Origin: Mesostigma viride
Lineage: Eukaryota; Streptophyta; Mesostigmatophyceae; Mesostigmatales; Mesostigmataceae
DNA: 62,000 nucleotides
NCBI GenBank assembly: GCA_009746045.1
Contig: RPFO01000079.1
Span: 2,358,844-2,420,843, forward strand
Direction: 5' to 3'
The notes under the pieces were generated by a model. That model searched no databases and had not been told where the DNA came from. It worked only from the letters and a program-made list of their open reading frames with translations. Below, piece after piece: positions 22,701-30,303 of the stretch (position 1 is the first letter of the stretch; each line of letters opens with the position of its first letter). The position numbers and the translations under genes are program-made.

Positions 22701-25700
22701 CCGAGGAGCACCGCGCTGCTCTCGTCCGGCACACCGGGCACGTCCGGCGGTGGATTCGTGGGAGGCGCGGGCGGGTCGGCGAACGTGGTCAGTGTCCTCC
22801 CGCCCGTACAGCTCGTCTGGGGCGGTGGCGCAACCAGCCTTCTGGCCGATGTGTTTGCGGCCTGCGCGGCCGAGCGGGGCATCCTCGTTCTGCCGCCTGG
22901 CACGCCAGAGCGCATCCTGGGCATCGCGGCGTTCGCCGGGACAGCTGTCGCAGGGATCCGAGGTCTCCTGGGTCACGACGCGGCCACCAATGCTGGCAAC
23001 CCTCATGCCTCCTCGATGGCGGGTGCCCCGATCGCGGTCCCTGGGGCGGACACTGGTAATTCTACTACTTCCGCCACGCACTTTGCCACCAGCAAGCTCA
23101 GCCTCAAGCTCACGACGCAGATCCTGGAACGTGCGCTCTGTGAGCTGACTGGGATGAATCATCCGACGGGAGTGGGCAAGCCGGCTTGCCATGCACACGC
23201 CGCCCGCCAGCACCACAAGCATCGCTCCGTGTGGCTCTACCTGCCCCTCCCCTCAGTGACATCCACGGGTGAGACGTACTCACCGGCGGAGGTGCGCGCA
23301 CTCGTTCATGTTTGCATTCGTCACCGCACCCGCATTGTGCTTGACACGACCTCCCTGGGTCTTGCCTTCGGGGACCCGGTTCCCCCTGACCCCACTGCCG
23401 CCGGGGCTGACACAACCACAGGAAAGGCAGGCAAGTCGCAATGGAAGAGCGGCGACCGGTACCTGCTTGATGAGTACCTGCACGGTGGCGTGGTCAGCCA
23501 CTCCGTGGGCACCCTTGATGGTGACGCTGAGGCCGCCGCCCTGGCTCCCTCGTCGCCTTCCTCGTCTATCTCATCCTCGGACGACAGCGCCGGCGGCTTG
23601 TACACGCAACTGCGTAGCGGAGATTCATCACCCACGCAGGCCTCGGCGGCGGCCGCGACCGCGGCCTCAGCGGCGGCCACGACCGCGACCTCCGCGGCGG
23701 CGCTGAGGTGTCCACACGCGGTGGTTGTGGGTGACGTCAGCCAGCTGTTGTCGACGGGAGGGCTCCAATTTGGGTTCGCGGTCACCAGGGACGCGGAGCT
23801 GGCAGGTTGGCTGCGGGAGCACTGTGTGTCGGTGCCACATGTCACCACGCTGTTCGCGATGAAGAAGGCATTCGGGTGGCTGATCAACGAGGTGAGATGA
23901 TTTTTCTACTATATTGCAGCAACTTTAACCTGCAGCTACAGCCTGTCTGTGGTATTGAGCAATGTGGCGCACATGCTGAACCCATCTTTTTGAATCGGGT
24001 CTTCTTGAGCAGTTGAGCCAGATGATGTCTCCTCCATCGTTCACGTACAATACGGCTTGAACTAATAATAGCACAAGACTCGCCGGCTCCTTATCATCCT
24101 GGCACATTGCGATGCATATGACTATGTGGCTCATGTAGTACTGAGAATTGCATGCCTATCCCTCAAATATCTGCTGCAGTCCCTATAAATTTTTTAAGGG
24201 GAGGGGACATGCCTAAAGTGCACTTTTCTGGAAACCACACCTATGCATGTGCTAAAAATCCAATGATGATTGGGGACCATAAATATGATAAAAAAAATAA
24301 TTTTCCAGCCACTTGGGGGGGGTACTAGCCCCCACCATACACCGGTAACGCGCTAAAAATAGAAAAAGACGCTATTTTAGTCACATTTTCCCTAGGACAA
24401 TGGGCAAACATATTGGGACCAAATCATATATTCCCGCATAGTTCCCCCACTTTTGAGAAATTCTACCCAGTTGGGACCAAGAAATAAGCATGTTTACTCA
24501 CGTTGATGGATTTCCCGCAAAACAGGTACTTTTTTAATCCAAAAAAAAAAAAATCAAATCATAAACACATCATATCATGCTCCACCATATATTCCCAAAT
24601 ACTACAGGTGGGGGGACATGCAGCCCCAAATTTTCAGGTCATTCTGACAAGCGCAGCTCTAGTTGATGGATTTCCTAGGTAGCCACCTGTGACGAAGCTC
24701 AGGGAGGTTTTTTAGTGTATCTTACCACACTAACACCCCTTTATCCATCCAAACCATGCAAAAACTTGCCAAACCACGTGCTGCCAACCTCTGCACATAT
24801 GGTACCTCCTATATTCAAGGTTTGACGCCATTCTGACAACAACTGCCCAGGTTGCAACCATTCCAAGACGGCCACCCACAAAGACGCTACAAGGAGGTTT
24901 TAGTTACCATCTGGCCACTTTAGAATCTCCTTCTTCATCAAAGACCTCTGCAAACTGATCAAAGCGCATATAATTAACTCTTGCATGCTGACAACTACAC
25001 ATGCTCAAGGTTGAGGGTCATTGTGACAAGAACTGCTCAAGTTGATGGGTTTCCTATATGACCACCTGACAAGGCGCTAAGGACCACTCAGTAAGCAGAT
25101 TGACACAATGACACTTCATATGCCATCCAACATGCACCAAAACCAAGTCAAATATGTTTAGAAAGTAAAATGGGGCGGCCACGCACCTCATACGCCTTCA
25201 CCGCCCCTCAAGCATGGCCAGCCTTGCAACTATGTGCATAGCAATAAAGATGGTAGCACCAACATGCCTAACCAGCATTTTCTATGTTTCTCCCAGGTTA
25301 GAGTGGAAGCTTGATTCCAGCCAAGCTAATCAACACAACAACGCCTCCTAAACTGCCCTACCCGCCATGGGCACCAGACAGGGACTATGGAGGGCGAGGA
25401 ACCAAGGAGATCATGGTATGCATAGCTTGCATGCAGTCAACCATGTCAACCATGGTTAGCTCAGCACATTGTAGTCTTGTCACATCATCATAACAAGGGA
25501 AAGCTCAAATAAACCAATAGTGGCAGCTATCTACATGCAGTCACACAAATGCAATATCTCCATATTTTAATCACTATAACACCTCCATCCCTGCACGATG
25601 AAATGCAAAGAAGCCATTGGCGGCCCTTCAGCGCATGAGCGCTGGGATGCCGCTGCGAAGAGAGGGTGCGTCACCCTCACACAACAAGAAGCGTCCATAA

Positions 25701-27862
25701 GCACAACATCCTTGCTAGAACACGTTTCATGAAATGCCTTAAACCTTCCCGAGAAGGTACAGGCTGCGACTGAAGCGGCCCTGACCACAAAATCAACGAA
25801 AACAATCTAAAGCTGCCAGGTATTCGACAACACAATGGCAAGGAACGGCGAGCTAGCTGGCGGAAACTGCCCCAAAAGAACGCAAAAAACTTCGAACAAT
25901 GAGCTCATAGAAGAAAGCACGGATAGCAGATAACATTCGCGACAAATCTGTACCTTGCCCTCGTAAATTCCTCGCCCAGGCGCGCAACAACAGCCGTTCT
26001 TCCATGGACAGGTCAGACACGCACTGCGCAGGTCTGAACAATTACTTACCGATAATGGCCGAAAATCTGGCAAAAAGCACCAGCTCGGTTTAGAACTCGA
26101 TGCAACCGATATTAATGCCTGCTTCACGGTCAGAACAGCCCCCAAAACCGCGATTTTACAGCCGCTATCATGAATTCTATTTCATTCCGCGCGACCAAAA
26201 AATTCAGATTACCCCCCATGCCGATGGCATAAAAAAACAGCAGCGATATTGTAAACCAGCTGATTTCCGCCACAAACTAACATCATAAACTCATCGCCTT
26301 TAAGATTCTAGTAAAATTTTTGCATTTCGCCTGCCCTAGTGTGGTAGTTTCGCCTGAACGCAGTCGCCATGGCCACTTCCGCAAGTGGTGCGGGCACCGT
26401 GCACGTGAAATTTGTGACCTTGGGTTCCGGCGCGAATTTTTTGGCGCCAAAATATTCGGGCATGTCCCGTCCCCTTAACAACTTGCCATCATCATGGCAT
26501 GACTATGCCGCACATGTCCCTGTGTCTGTGCATCCGACATGGTCATCAATTCACATCCGCAGGCATCCCCTCTGCGTCGCCGCCTGGCCAGTAACCTCGC
26601 CATGCTGGCCCGCCGCGCCAGCTCCCTGAGTGATGCACTCGCCAACGCTCGGTGGGAGGTGCTGCCGCCCTTGTGCGGACTGCACCTGGTGGCCCGCCCA
26701 GGCCAGGAGGGGGTGCCGTCCGGGGGGCAGCTGCAAGCCTTACTATCCAGCCTGTCGGTGGCCCCATTGAGCCTGGTATCTCTGTCCCGTGCAGCAACGG
26801 GGGGCAACACGGTGGAGTGGGCGGCTGGATACCCCTCCACAGGATTGGCGCCGTTGTCGGAGTCAGGGCCTCGCGGTTCGCTGGACACTCTCAAGGGCAA
26901 CATTTCTCCCGCATCCCTGGACATTTATCGGTACGTAGCTAATTGGCATTTGATCGGGACGGTAATAAACTTCTTCAAAACACATCCTTGCATCGGTTTT
27001 GCCAGCAGCACATGTTTACATTACTTAATTTAACAACTCTGACCCCCATGCACATGCACATCCTATTTAGGAGCGCATATGTTCAGTTGGGTACAGACCT
27101 GTAGATAGCAGTAGGTAATTCAAGTTGCATGGGTACATATGGGTAGGTAATACAAGTTGGCCGGGTATGCGTCCACCAATCGACACTACTTAGTATGAGA
27201 TTTTACTAAATACTATGAGATAATTCAGGGCCGCGCTGAGTTGTGTATAGCTACTACTACTATTATATCAGTACCTGAAGTCTGCTTCATCACGGTTTAA
27301 ATCAGTGGCTTGCCATACAAGTTAGGTAGTATCTAGTAAAAACGGACACCTGTGATTTGGTTGGGGCACGGTGCTTGACGGCCTCCACTAGTCCACTAGG
27401 GGTGAGGGATCGATAGGGCTGAAGGGTCTTTTGTTGCCGTACACATGCGTTTTCTGCACAGTGCTCGACATGTTTGATCATGGCCTGTAGGAATCGGGAC
27501 CTGTCATCCAACAGAACGGATGCTGTCACGGATTGACCGCACTGAATAGAGTATGGATCAGCTTTTCACAATTCAGACAATTTTTTGCTCGTGCGTGTTG
27601 TTAAAAAAGTATGCCACGTATTCATGCATTTGCGTGCGGGTTGTATCACTGTATAGGCTGTAAAACCGTGATCCATCACCATGTCCATCCATCCCACCAC
27701 ATTCACGGAGGAGTCATACCCAAGTGATGCAGTTGGCACAATGATGGAGGTAATCAATCAGATGCGCGATTGCCTCGTATATTTGCCACCATGTGCAGGT
27801 TCCCATTGTGCTTGGAGGATGACAAGTTTGACCAGCTGCTGCGTGCACTTGAGAGAGTGTAA
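4163..27862 (+). CDS. MMT: Methionine S-methyltransferase, 11 exons, complete
   Basis: MMT catalyses methionine + AdoMet to S-methylmethionine + AdoHcy in the cytosol. Exons: 4163-4798, 6845-7123, 8450-8545, 10612-10845, 12283-12482, 18727-19115, 19897-20042, 20606-20935, 22071-23891, 26563-26930, 27799-27862. All introns are GT-AG and every junction keeps the frame; the total is 4,563 nt, 1,520 residues plus TAA. Residues 1-~450 are the AdoMet-dependent methyltransferase (motif I VVELGTGNGW at 190-199; then GLDINPRAV; IIGCIPQVLNPDP). Residues ~480-1520 follow the aminotransferase-like C-terminal domain of plant MMTs, with DISDTVALSS, YSDIEVGFVIS and a degenerate PLP site (GDVSQLLSTGG) lacking the Schiff-base lysine, as I recall for plant MMTs too. 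Land-plant MMTs are near 1,080 residues; the excess is low-complexity Ala/Ser/Thr/Gly sequence, mainly in exon 9. The C-terminal motif expected before RFPLCLEDD is not recognisable in frame. Confidence 0.9.
4799..6844 (+). other. MMT intron 1: no gene seen
   Basis: This 2,046-nt intron has no convincing coding sequence; the open frame at 5018-5305 lacks any motif. It is rich in CATG-containing palindromes such as GCATGC. A weak resemblance to the exon 2 start (CCCGCNGNTNATCG) occurs near 6583-6612. The 3' end is the C28 tract described separately. Confidence 0.6.
6808..6835 (+). repeat. C28 homopolymer acting as polypyrimidine tract of intron 1
   Basis: Twenty-eight uninterrupted C residues lie 9 bp before the exon 2 acceptor (TACCCGCAG|ATT). 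The polypyrimidine tract of this intron is thus a pure poly-C microsatellite, an unusual and mutable arrangement. Its length could be misassembled. Confidence 0.85.
6845..7123 (+). CDS. MMT: MMT exon 2 (residues 213-305)
   Basis: Phase 0 on both sides; GCAG|ATT to CCGCAG|GTAATG. It encodes IIGLDINPRAVICARINLYL (the acidic AdoMet-ribose loop), a poorly conserved Ser/Pro-rich insertion, then IVEFHESDLLGWC and IIGCIPQ. The conserved parts match plant MMT blocks in order. Confidence 0.9.
7208..7265 (+). repeat. Decayed copy of the exon 2 / intron 2 donor junction
   Basis: Shares GGGATGGCGG, CATCAT, GGGTG and GCAGGTA in the same order as the last ~45 nt of exon 2 plus its donor. Its GCAG|GTA lies 139 bp downstream of the real donor. 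The rest of intron 2 (7266-8352) holds nothing I can identify; the open frame 7668-8246 has no motif. Confidence 0.6.
8353..8388 (+). repeat. Decayed copy of the intron 2 / exon 3 acceptor junction
   Basis: AGGTGCTCAAC, CCGG, GACCCG and GGACGC occur here in the order of the exon 3 start, 95 bp upstream of the real acceptor. The pseudo-acceptor keeps TAG|GTGCTC. Confidence 0.7.
8450..8545 (+). CDS. MMT: MMT exon 3 (residues 306-337)
   Basis: Phase 0 exon, GGCAG|GTG to CTGCAG|GTACGA, encoding VLNPDPDAMRKIITENQ and EEFLYDLSNYCGLQ. It corresponds to the plant MMT block after GCIPQ and before the EDQFGLGLIAR block. Confidence 0.9.
8578..8710 (+). repeat. Two further copies of the exon 3 donor junction
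   Basis: CGACCTGCAG|GTAGGATGACCTCAGC (donor position 8588) and ACTGCGGCCTGCAG|GTATG (donor position 8702) repeat the exon 3 end. The second shares 17 consecutive bases with the true junction. Three potential donors therefore lie within 160 bp. Confidence 0.75.
8806..9860. mobile_element. DIRS-family fragment in MMT intron 3
   Basis: Two related ends in inverted orientation lie here: 8806-8856 (CTCACCTCCG ... CTCAATGAATATATATTC) and 9605-9660 (ATATATATTCATTG ... CGGTGGTGAG). The stretch after the second end (GCATGCAACATAAGGAAAAC, then CCCGAAAAG) matches the 5' end of the larger DIRS-like element in intron 5. It is thus a truncated or rearranged relative, not an intact element. Polarity of the two ends suggests they point away from each other, as at a DIRS circle-junction region. 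Confidence 0.5.
9206..9484 (-). pseudogene. Retroelement protein fragment
   Basis: A 92-codon open frame contains VVRPLALSHV, a DRAERAKLTAYGD block and VVPFVLEEFGAMG. I recognise this arrangement (conserved PLA, then K..KY.D, then FVPF..ET.G..G) from C-terminal ends of retroelement RT proteins in algae and other protists. It lies inside the DIRS-family fragment and is isolated from any RT domain. The fragment cannot be functional alone. Confidence 0.45.
10445..10475 (+). repeat. Decayed copy of the exon 4 acceptor junction
   Basis: AGGGGTATG, GGACCA and GTTT appear in the order of the exon 4 start (AGGGCTATG, GGACCA, GTTTGG), 166 bp upstream of the real acceptor. Similarity is moderate. Confidence 0.5.
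10612..10845 (+). CDS. MMT: MMT exon 4 (residues 338-415)
   Basis: Phase 0 exon, CTCCAG|GGC to GTCGCG|GTGAGC. It encodes EDQFGLGLIARTLEE, LNLGGRPGMAVLEKMFRRRG and KLWQTRVTQATDTDI, three blocks strongly conserved in plant MMTs and forming the end of the methyltransferase fold. Confidence 0.92.
11899..12115. repeat. 27-bp tandem array (8 copies)
   Basis: Unit GGGGCACTACTACTATACTG followed by TAGTGTA, with start points every 27 bp from 11,899; one copy carries an insertion near 12,015-12,040. Each unit contains the palindrome ACTATACTGTAGT, so single strands could fold into small hairpins. Confidence 0.85.
12151..12182 (+). repeat. Decayed copy of the exon 5 acceptor junction
   Basis: TGCAG|ATT, GAGG, GCGCT and GCG reproduce the exon 5 start in order, 127 bp upstream of the real acceptor (GCAG|ATTGAGGAGGCG). 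Confidence 0.5.
12283..12482 (+). CDS. MMT: MMT exon 5 (residues 416-482, split codon)
   Basis: GCAG|ATT to GAGGG|GTAAGT. It ends with two bases of a glycine codon completed by exon 6. It encodes RVRFEFYMGD, ARTALAYGTAGGQITHGL and LMVRSIFRLLKCEG, matching the plant MMT linker between methyltransferase and C-terminal domains. Confidence 0.9.
12591..12615 (+). repeat. Copy of the exon 5 donor junction
   Basis: CTCAAGTGCAAGGGGTAAGT repeats the exon 5 end and donor with one mismatch over 20 bases, 125 bp downstream of the real donor, and AACTATT follows in both. This is the clearest of the junction duplications in MMT. Confidence 0.85.
12833..12912 (+). repeat. Decayed copy of the intron 5 / exon 6 junction left of the DIRS element
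   Basis: GCTACACGGATGCCAGCAG matches the exon 6 start (GCTACGCGGATGCCAGCAG) with one mismatch, and the 50 bp before it also align (ATGCTTT, ATG, TACTA, ATGC). The acceptor AG has become CG and an in-frame TAA follows. Without the intervening element this copy would lie roughly 150 bp from the true exon. Confidence 0.8.
13480..14397 (-). pseudogene. DIRS-like tyrosine recombinase (frameshifted)
   Basis: The upstream half, in the long frame, shows the first catalytic-arginine box, LRIREALGLRVGDV (near 14,050-14,100). The second half is in another frame (13583-13879) and has HSLRHGGATHG, QCHGRWRAADSVQRYVG. These give the R, HxxR, H/GRW and Y residues of the tyrosine recombinase family. Between them the frame shifts at least once, so the gene is not expressible as one protein. 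In DIRS elements this enzyme integrates the circular DNA intermediate without target duplication. Confidence 0.75.
14730..16430 (-). pseudogene. DIRS-like reverse transcriptase and RNase H region
   Basis: From right to left on the minus strand: RSKKPDGSMRLSVDNRPGN near 16,021-16,080 corresponds to the RT block with K-DGS-R-VD-R-N. HCIDDLHVSH at 15,449-15,480 is the YxDD-type catalytic box with Cys at the first position. VVVTNASTEGAGIIYVD at about 14,925-14,980 resembles the start of the DIRS-type RNase H (normally VTDAS; the Asp is replaced by Asn here). The blocks lie in different frames, so the region is decayed. Assignment is by motif and by position between gag-like and recombinase regions. 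Confidence 0.6.
17062..18300 (-). pseudogene. Gag-like region of the DIRS-like element
   Basis: Position upstream of RT suggests gag; I recognise no domain. The most protein-like stretch is 17781-18113, with LPDGRQINDLEKYLRRHGYY and an acidic/basic tail (EEFYEEEEPRGTKRSRR). Several frames stay open because of GC bias, and the true frame cannot be fixed. Confidence 0.35.
18727..19115 (+). CDS. MMT: MMT exon 6 (residues 482-612)
   Basis: ATGCAG|C to GATGATG|GTGCGT; it completes a Gly codon and leaves one base. It encodes ADASSSLDLDYG, VADEKIAFLAHLSRAF, FRLYYHVPLSSANICVLPSR and LVLDIYKPELALVSAQL, matching the start of the aminotransferase-like domain of plant MMTs. Confidence 0.9.
19116..19896 (+). 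other. MMT intron 6: LINE tail and AT-rich repeats
   Basis: No gene is seen. A LINE 3'-tail sequence lies at 19,262-19,312. Downstream, TTGTCGGTGCTGG...GTGCATGC (19,345-19,370) weakly resembles the exon 6 donor junction. Repeats of TAGGCCACATA occur at 19,540-19,660. CATG-rich tracts are frequent. Confidence 0.5.
19262..19312 (-). mobile_element. LINE/SINE 3' tail with CTCC-CAAC-GGAG hairpin
   Basis: On the minus strand it reads TACGTGGCTCCCCAACGGGA then GCGTGTGTTTAATTAA: a short stem-loop followed by an AATT tail. The same motif ends at least eight other repeats in this window. Confidence 0.5.
19897..20042 (+). CDS. MMT: MMT exon 7 (residues 612-660)
   Basis: ATCAG|AG to CCCCAG|GTAACC; two bases complete the split Glu codon. 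Its end SVLEAPQSAELLVRLIRSLK-PQ matches the plant block with SP..SDL...LIKKLKPQ. The first 25 residues are unconserved. Confidence 0.85.
20519..20583 (+). repeat. Decayed copy of the exon 8 acceptor junction
   Basis: CCCATGAAG|GTCATCATCTGCG parallels the true CGCATGCAG|GTCGTCATCTGCG, 86 bp upstream; ATCCCGC follows in both. The AAG shows a mutated acceptor consensus but AG is kept. Confidence 0.7.
20606..20935 (+). CDS. MMT: MMT exon 8 (residues 661-770)
   Basis: Phase 0 exon, GCATGCAG|GTC to TCCCAG|GTGAGA. It encodes ARIFIDISDTVALSS, NGLLQHIARQALPP, IFCGLTMDRAYSDIEVGFVI and MSQ, all clear plant MMT blocks of the PLP-enzyme-like fold. Confidence 0.92.
20938..21127 (+). repeat. (GGGA)n / GGAC microsatellite directly after the exon 8 donor
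   Basis: About 190 bp of GGGA repeats grading into GGAC and CAAGAGAGG repeats begin 5 bp into intron 8. The G-rich strand is the transcript strand, so the pre-mRNA could form G-quadruplexes at the donor site. Long open frames here on either strand are repeat artefacts. Confidence 0.85.
21128..22070 (+). other. MMT intron 8 remainder: DIRS-related repeat, no gene
   Basis: At 21,437-21,515 the minus strand matches 9,725-9,785 of the intron 3 DIRS-family fragment (CAGACAGCC, CCACATG, AGGCCAAGGCA, GGCCCTATCTTTCCCGCATG). No coding sequence is recognised elsewhere. Confidence 0.5.
22071..23891 (+). CDS. MMT: MMT exon 9 (residues 771-1377)
   Basis: A 607-codon exon, ACACAG|GTC to AACGAG|GTGAGA, phase 0. 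Conserved islands are YYHAIVAEMLHFQ, MPPEILSALFESFARR, SEADPSVEIHHF, QLVWGGGATSLLADVF, CAAERGILVLPPGTPE, VWLYLPLPSVTSTGETYS, RTRIVLDTTSLGLAF, VVVGDVSQLLSTGGLQFGFAV and FAMKKAF. Between them are long Ala/Ser/Thr/Gly/Pro-rich stretches absent from plant MMTs, e.g. alanine-serine-threonine repeats near 23,640-23,710. The PLP-lysine position reads SQ instead of SK, so this domain is probably not a catalytic aminotransferase. Confidence 0.9.
23892..26562 (+). other. MMT intron 9: diverged tandem repeats, no gene confirmed
   Basis: At 24,440-25,100 three or more diverged copies of a roughly 190-210-bp unit occur (TTCTGACAAG..CTG, GTTGATGG.TTTCCTA, CCACCTGACAA, GGAGGTTTT). Minus-strand frames at 25,567-26,145 have no recognised motif; a nested gene cannot be excluded. 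A copy-like trace of the exon 9 donor (GAGCCAGATGATGTCTC) lies near 24,013. Confidence 0.45.
26563..26930 (+). CDS. MMT: MMT exon 10 (residues 1378-1500, split codon)
   Basis: CCGCAG|GCA to TTATCG|GTACGT. The first third (RRRLASNLAMLARRASSL, LANARWEVLPPLCGLHLVAR) matches the plant block with LQ..GWEVI.P.AGISMVAKP. After that the frame stays open but resembles nothing conserved. The expected C-terminal signature (GSWTGIPGY type) is absent in frame. A trace, FSRIPGHLS, is readable in another frame at 26,904-26,930. A missed small intron or a frameshift inside this exon is possible. Confidence 0.75.
26931..27798 (+). other. MMT intron 10: nothing recognised
   Basis: 868 nt without recognisable coding sequence or repeats beyond two near-copies of TGGGTA.GTAATACAAGTTG at 27,110-27,160. 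Confidence 0.5.
27799..27862 (+). CDS. MMT: MMT exon 11 (C-terminus, stop TAA)
   Basis: ATGTGCAG|G completes an Arg codon, then FPLCLEDDKFDQLLRALERV and TAA. It matches the plant MMT terminus RFSFALEDSEFDKAI, which fixes the frame and the end of the gene. Confidence 0.85.
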
Positions 27863-28539
27863 GGATTCTGCGCACCGGGTTGGAAGGTGGTGGTACCATG
27901 GCAAGGTGGATACCTGTTTTAATGCCTGCTGTGCACATCCACTTTTGCGGCCGAACTCCTGCGTGATTTTCAGCCTTGATGTTTAGAAGTTGGGAGACGC
28001 GGACACGTGGTAATGTGTTTATATGATGGAGCCGAAGGATATAGTGCACTGCATATAATGCCCCATGTCGTAGGAGCTATACAGGCAAGATGGGTGGTAG
28101 GAGGTCATGTGCGGCATGGGCCCTGCTGCCATGCATGCAGGGTAGTCGCCAATACGCCGTATGGTACGGTAATTATGCCATATTATACGATATGGGGGGG
28201 GTTGGCGTACCGGCGAACGTACGAAAAATACGCCGTAATAATTGCGTTCAGAATCAACGCAAACACGGCGCATAATGATACATAATTGACGTCCGCGGCC
28301 ATGGAGGTGCAGAAATCTGACTGGTATGAGAGCATGGCTTGAATGTCATTTTGAACTGAAATTTTGCAGGCATGATCCGTAGGTCCTAAAAAGCTTACAG
28401 TATATCCTTGGCCAGGCAACGTCTGGGTGTGCGCAGATATGTCTCGACCCTATGCTCGGTGCACTGAGCAACCTCGTTTGATCAGCGACCAGGTCGGTCG
28501 CCGTGCATGTGCTAACCCAAAGCTGGCTGTTCCTAGGCG
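27863..28539. other. Downstream of MMT: no gene
   Basis: No recognised coding sequence. The region includes the MMT 3' flank and a stretch rich in TACGCCGTA/GGTACGG motifs (28,145-28,265), similar in style to 6,425-6,500. Confidence 0.5.
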
Positions 28540-28790
28540 GGAAATTAATTAATTAATTAATTAATTAATTAATTAATTAATTAATAGACACGTGACTGCG
28601 TCACGTGAGCATAAGTCCTCAGTGGGAGGGGAACATGGGATGGAATTGATGGTGTAAGCTATCTAGGTCCTAGTTACAGGGAACCTTGTGGGCACCGCGG
28701 CCCGAATCGCTATGAATGCCATACATACGCGGTCACACGCGGAGCCCCCACAGACTTGGGGGTGGTCTCCTTCATCACTACCCGGCCGGA
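28540..28790 (-). mobile_element. 5'-truncated LINE 3' end with AATT tail
   Basis: A (TTAA)n tail at 28,543-28,584 is followed by the hairpin CACGTGACTGCGTCACGTG and the terminal part of LINE ORF2. The same sequence ends the LINE copies at 51.6-52.0, 53.8-54.36 and 56.2-56.5 kb. The copy is about 250 bp long and inactive. Confidence 0.75.
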
Positions 28791-29091
28791 AATATGTCAA
28801 TACATTTGTACGCGGATAGATGTGTCAAATTATTGCTGACATTATTAATTATATTGTGTGTGTGTTTTTTTTAGAATGTGATATACTGCAAAATGCGGTG
28901 ACGGAATGCAATATACGAGAATGCTCATAACTTTTGACTCCGGCCATGAAATTTCAACGGGTTGAATGCATTAGACTCGTCTCTTGAAGACGAACACGCT
29001 GATATAATTTTCTGCAGCTATCGCTCAATATTTCTGAAGATACCGGCACCGCCCTGCCCATGCAGCAAATATCGCTGTTTTTCAGCTCGAT

Positions 29092-30303
29092 ATGGCGGAA
29101 TACGACTCATCCCAGCAATCACAAGCGTCCGCGGCCCTGCACCAACTCGCTGATGAAGCCATGGCGTCATTGGAAACACCCTTGCACGCTATGCCGGACG
29201 CCACTGTCAGCATCCAGCCGCTCCACTCCACCGCTCCGCCGAACAGCGACCCTGCCATGGATACCCGCGAGGAGGCCTTTTCTGCCGAGGAAGCTGCCGC
29301 ATTTTTACCTGGCAAATGGCCAGGCCTTAACGCCATCATGCGTCTGTCCCGAGCTGCCGCCCTCACCATCCTGCACCTGGCTGCCGAGAAAAAGTGCGAG
29401 ATCTGGGACTGCAACCAACAGGTTACCCACCTGTCGGACTTTCTCCACGACAACCCCGACGACACCGACCTCTGCCTCGCAGTCTGGTGGACGTGCTCCC
29501 GTCTTTCCGACAGCGCCCTTGAGCGCTTTGTCATGGCCAATCTGGACCTGGGAGCCGACCCCACTGTTGCTGCCGCCATCGGCATCACCGCCAAGCAAGT
29601 CGTCAATACCTGCTTCGATCACCTCCCCCCCCTCCTCAACGCTGTCCTCAACCCTGTCCACAACCACCTCGCCACCCACCACGCCCATTCCTCACACGCC
29701 GACACCTCCATCCACTCCGCCATCACCCACATTGCAGCAGGACTGCAGCAGCAGCAGCAGCTCCTCCACCAGCTCCAGCAACAACTTGCCGCCAGCTCCA
29801 TAACTCAGTCCTGCCAAGACCACCTATGCCGCCACGCTTCAGAACCCTACGGAGCTCATCAACGAAATCAAAACAGCCGTCAAGGCCAGCACACGGGATG
29901 CTATGCACGAAACCATTCGCTCATGCAGTATTGTGGTACGTGGCGTCCCCTCGAACGTCAACGATGCACGCCGGCACCTTTCTCCGGGGCGACCCCTTCC
30001 TGGGGAAGCTCGGCGTGGCCCAAAGCGTCGTCATCAAAACGGCACGACGGCTCGGCGGCCCCACCGCCCCTGTCTTGGTGGAATTCCGCCGCAAGGAGGA
30101 CAAACTGCAGGTGCAGAAGGCCCGCCGGAACCTCCACGATACCCCGGGTATCGTGGAAGTTACTGAGCATCGACGATTACTATACCCCGGAGCAGCTTGA
30201 GGCCCGGGCTGCCCGCCCTGAACCGGCCGGAGGTCCACGAGGCTCGGGCAGCCAAGCAGGCCAACCCGCAACTACGGTGCAGCATCTATGCCCGCCTCTT
30301 TAA
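29092..30303 (+). pseudogene. LINE ORF1 (gag-like RNA-binding protein), frameshifted
   Basis: ATG in TCGATATGG opens a frame of 403 codons, of which about the first 240 look genuine: acidic N-terminus, a helical block (ITAKQVVNTCFDHLPPLLNA), then a His/Gln-rich coiled stretch. From about 29,806 the protein continues in other frames (AATLQNPTELINEIKTAVKA; then FLRGDPFLGKLGVAQSVVIK with VLVEFRRKEDKLQVQKARRN). That order, a coiled coil then an RRM-like segment with lysine-rich helices, is typical of LINE ORF1 proteins. At least two frameshifts make it a pseudogene. It belongs to the LINE copy split by later insertions. Confidence 0.6.

Noticed and set aside
25567-26145. Possible nested minus-strand gene in MMT intron 9
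   Set aside because: Short frames without motifs or convincing splice sites; recorded only as unassigned sequence.
26369-26629. Plus-strand ORF starting at an ATG just before exon 10 as an alternative last-exon start
   Set aside because: Its frame differs from the MMT frame (26,563 onward) and it matches no MMT sequence.
28540-28590. AATT repeat as an origin or matrix-attachment site
   Set aside because: It is simply the 3' tail of a LINE fragment, as in other copies.
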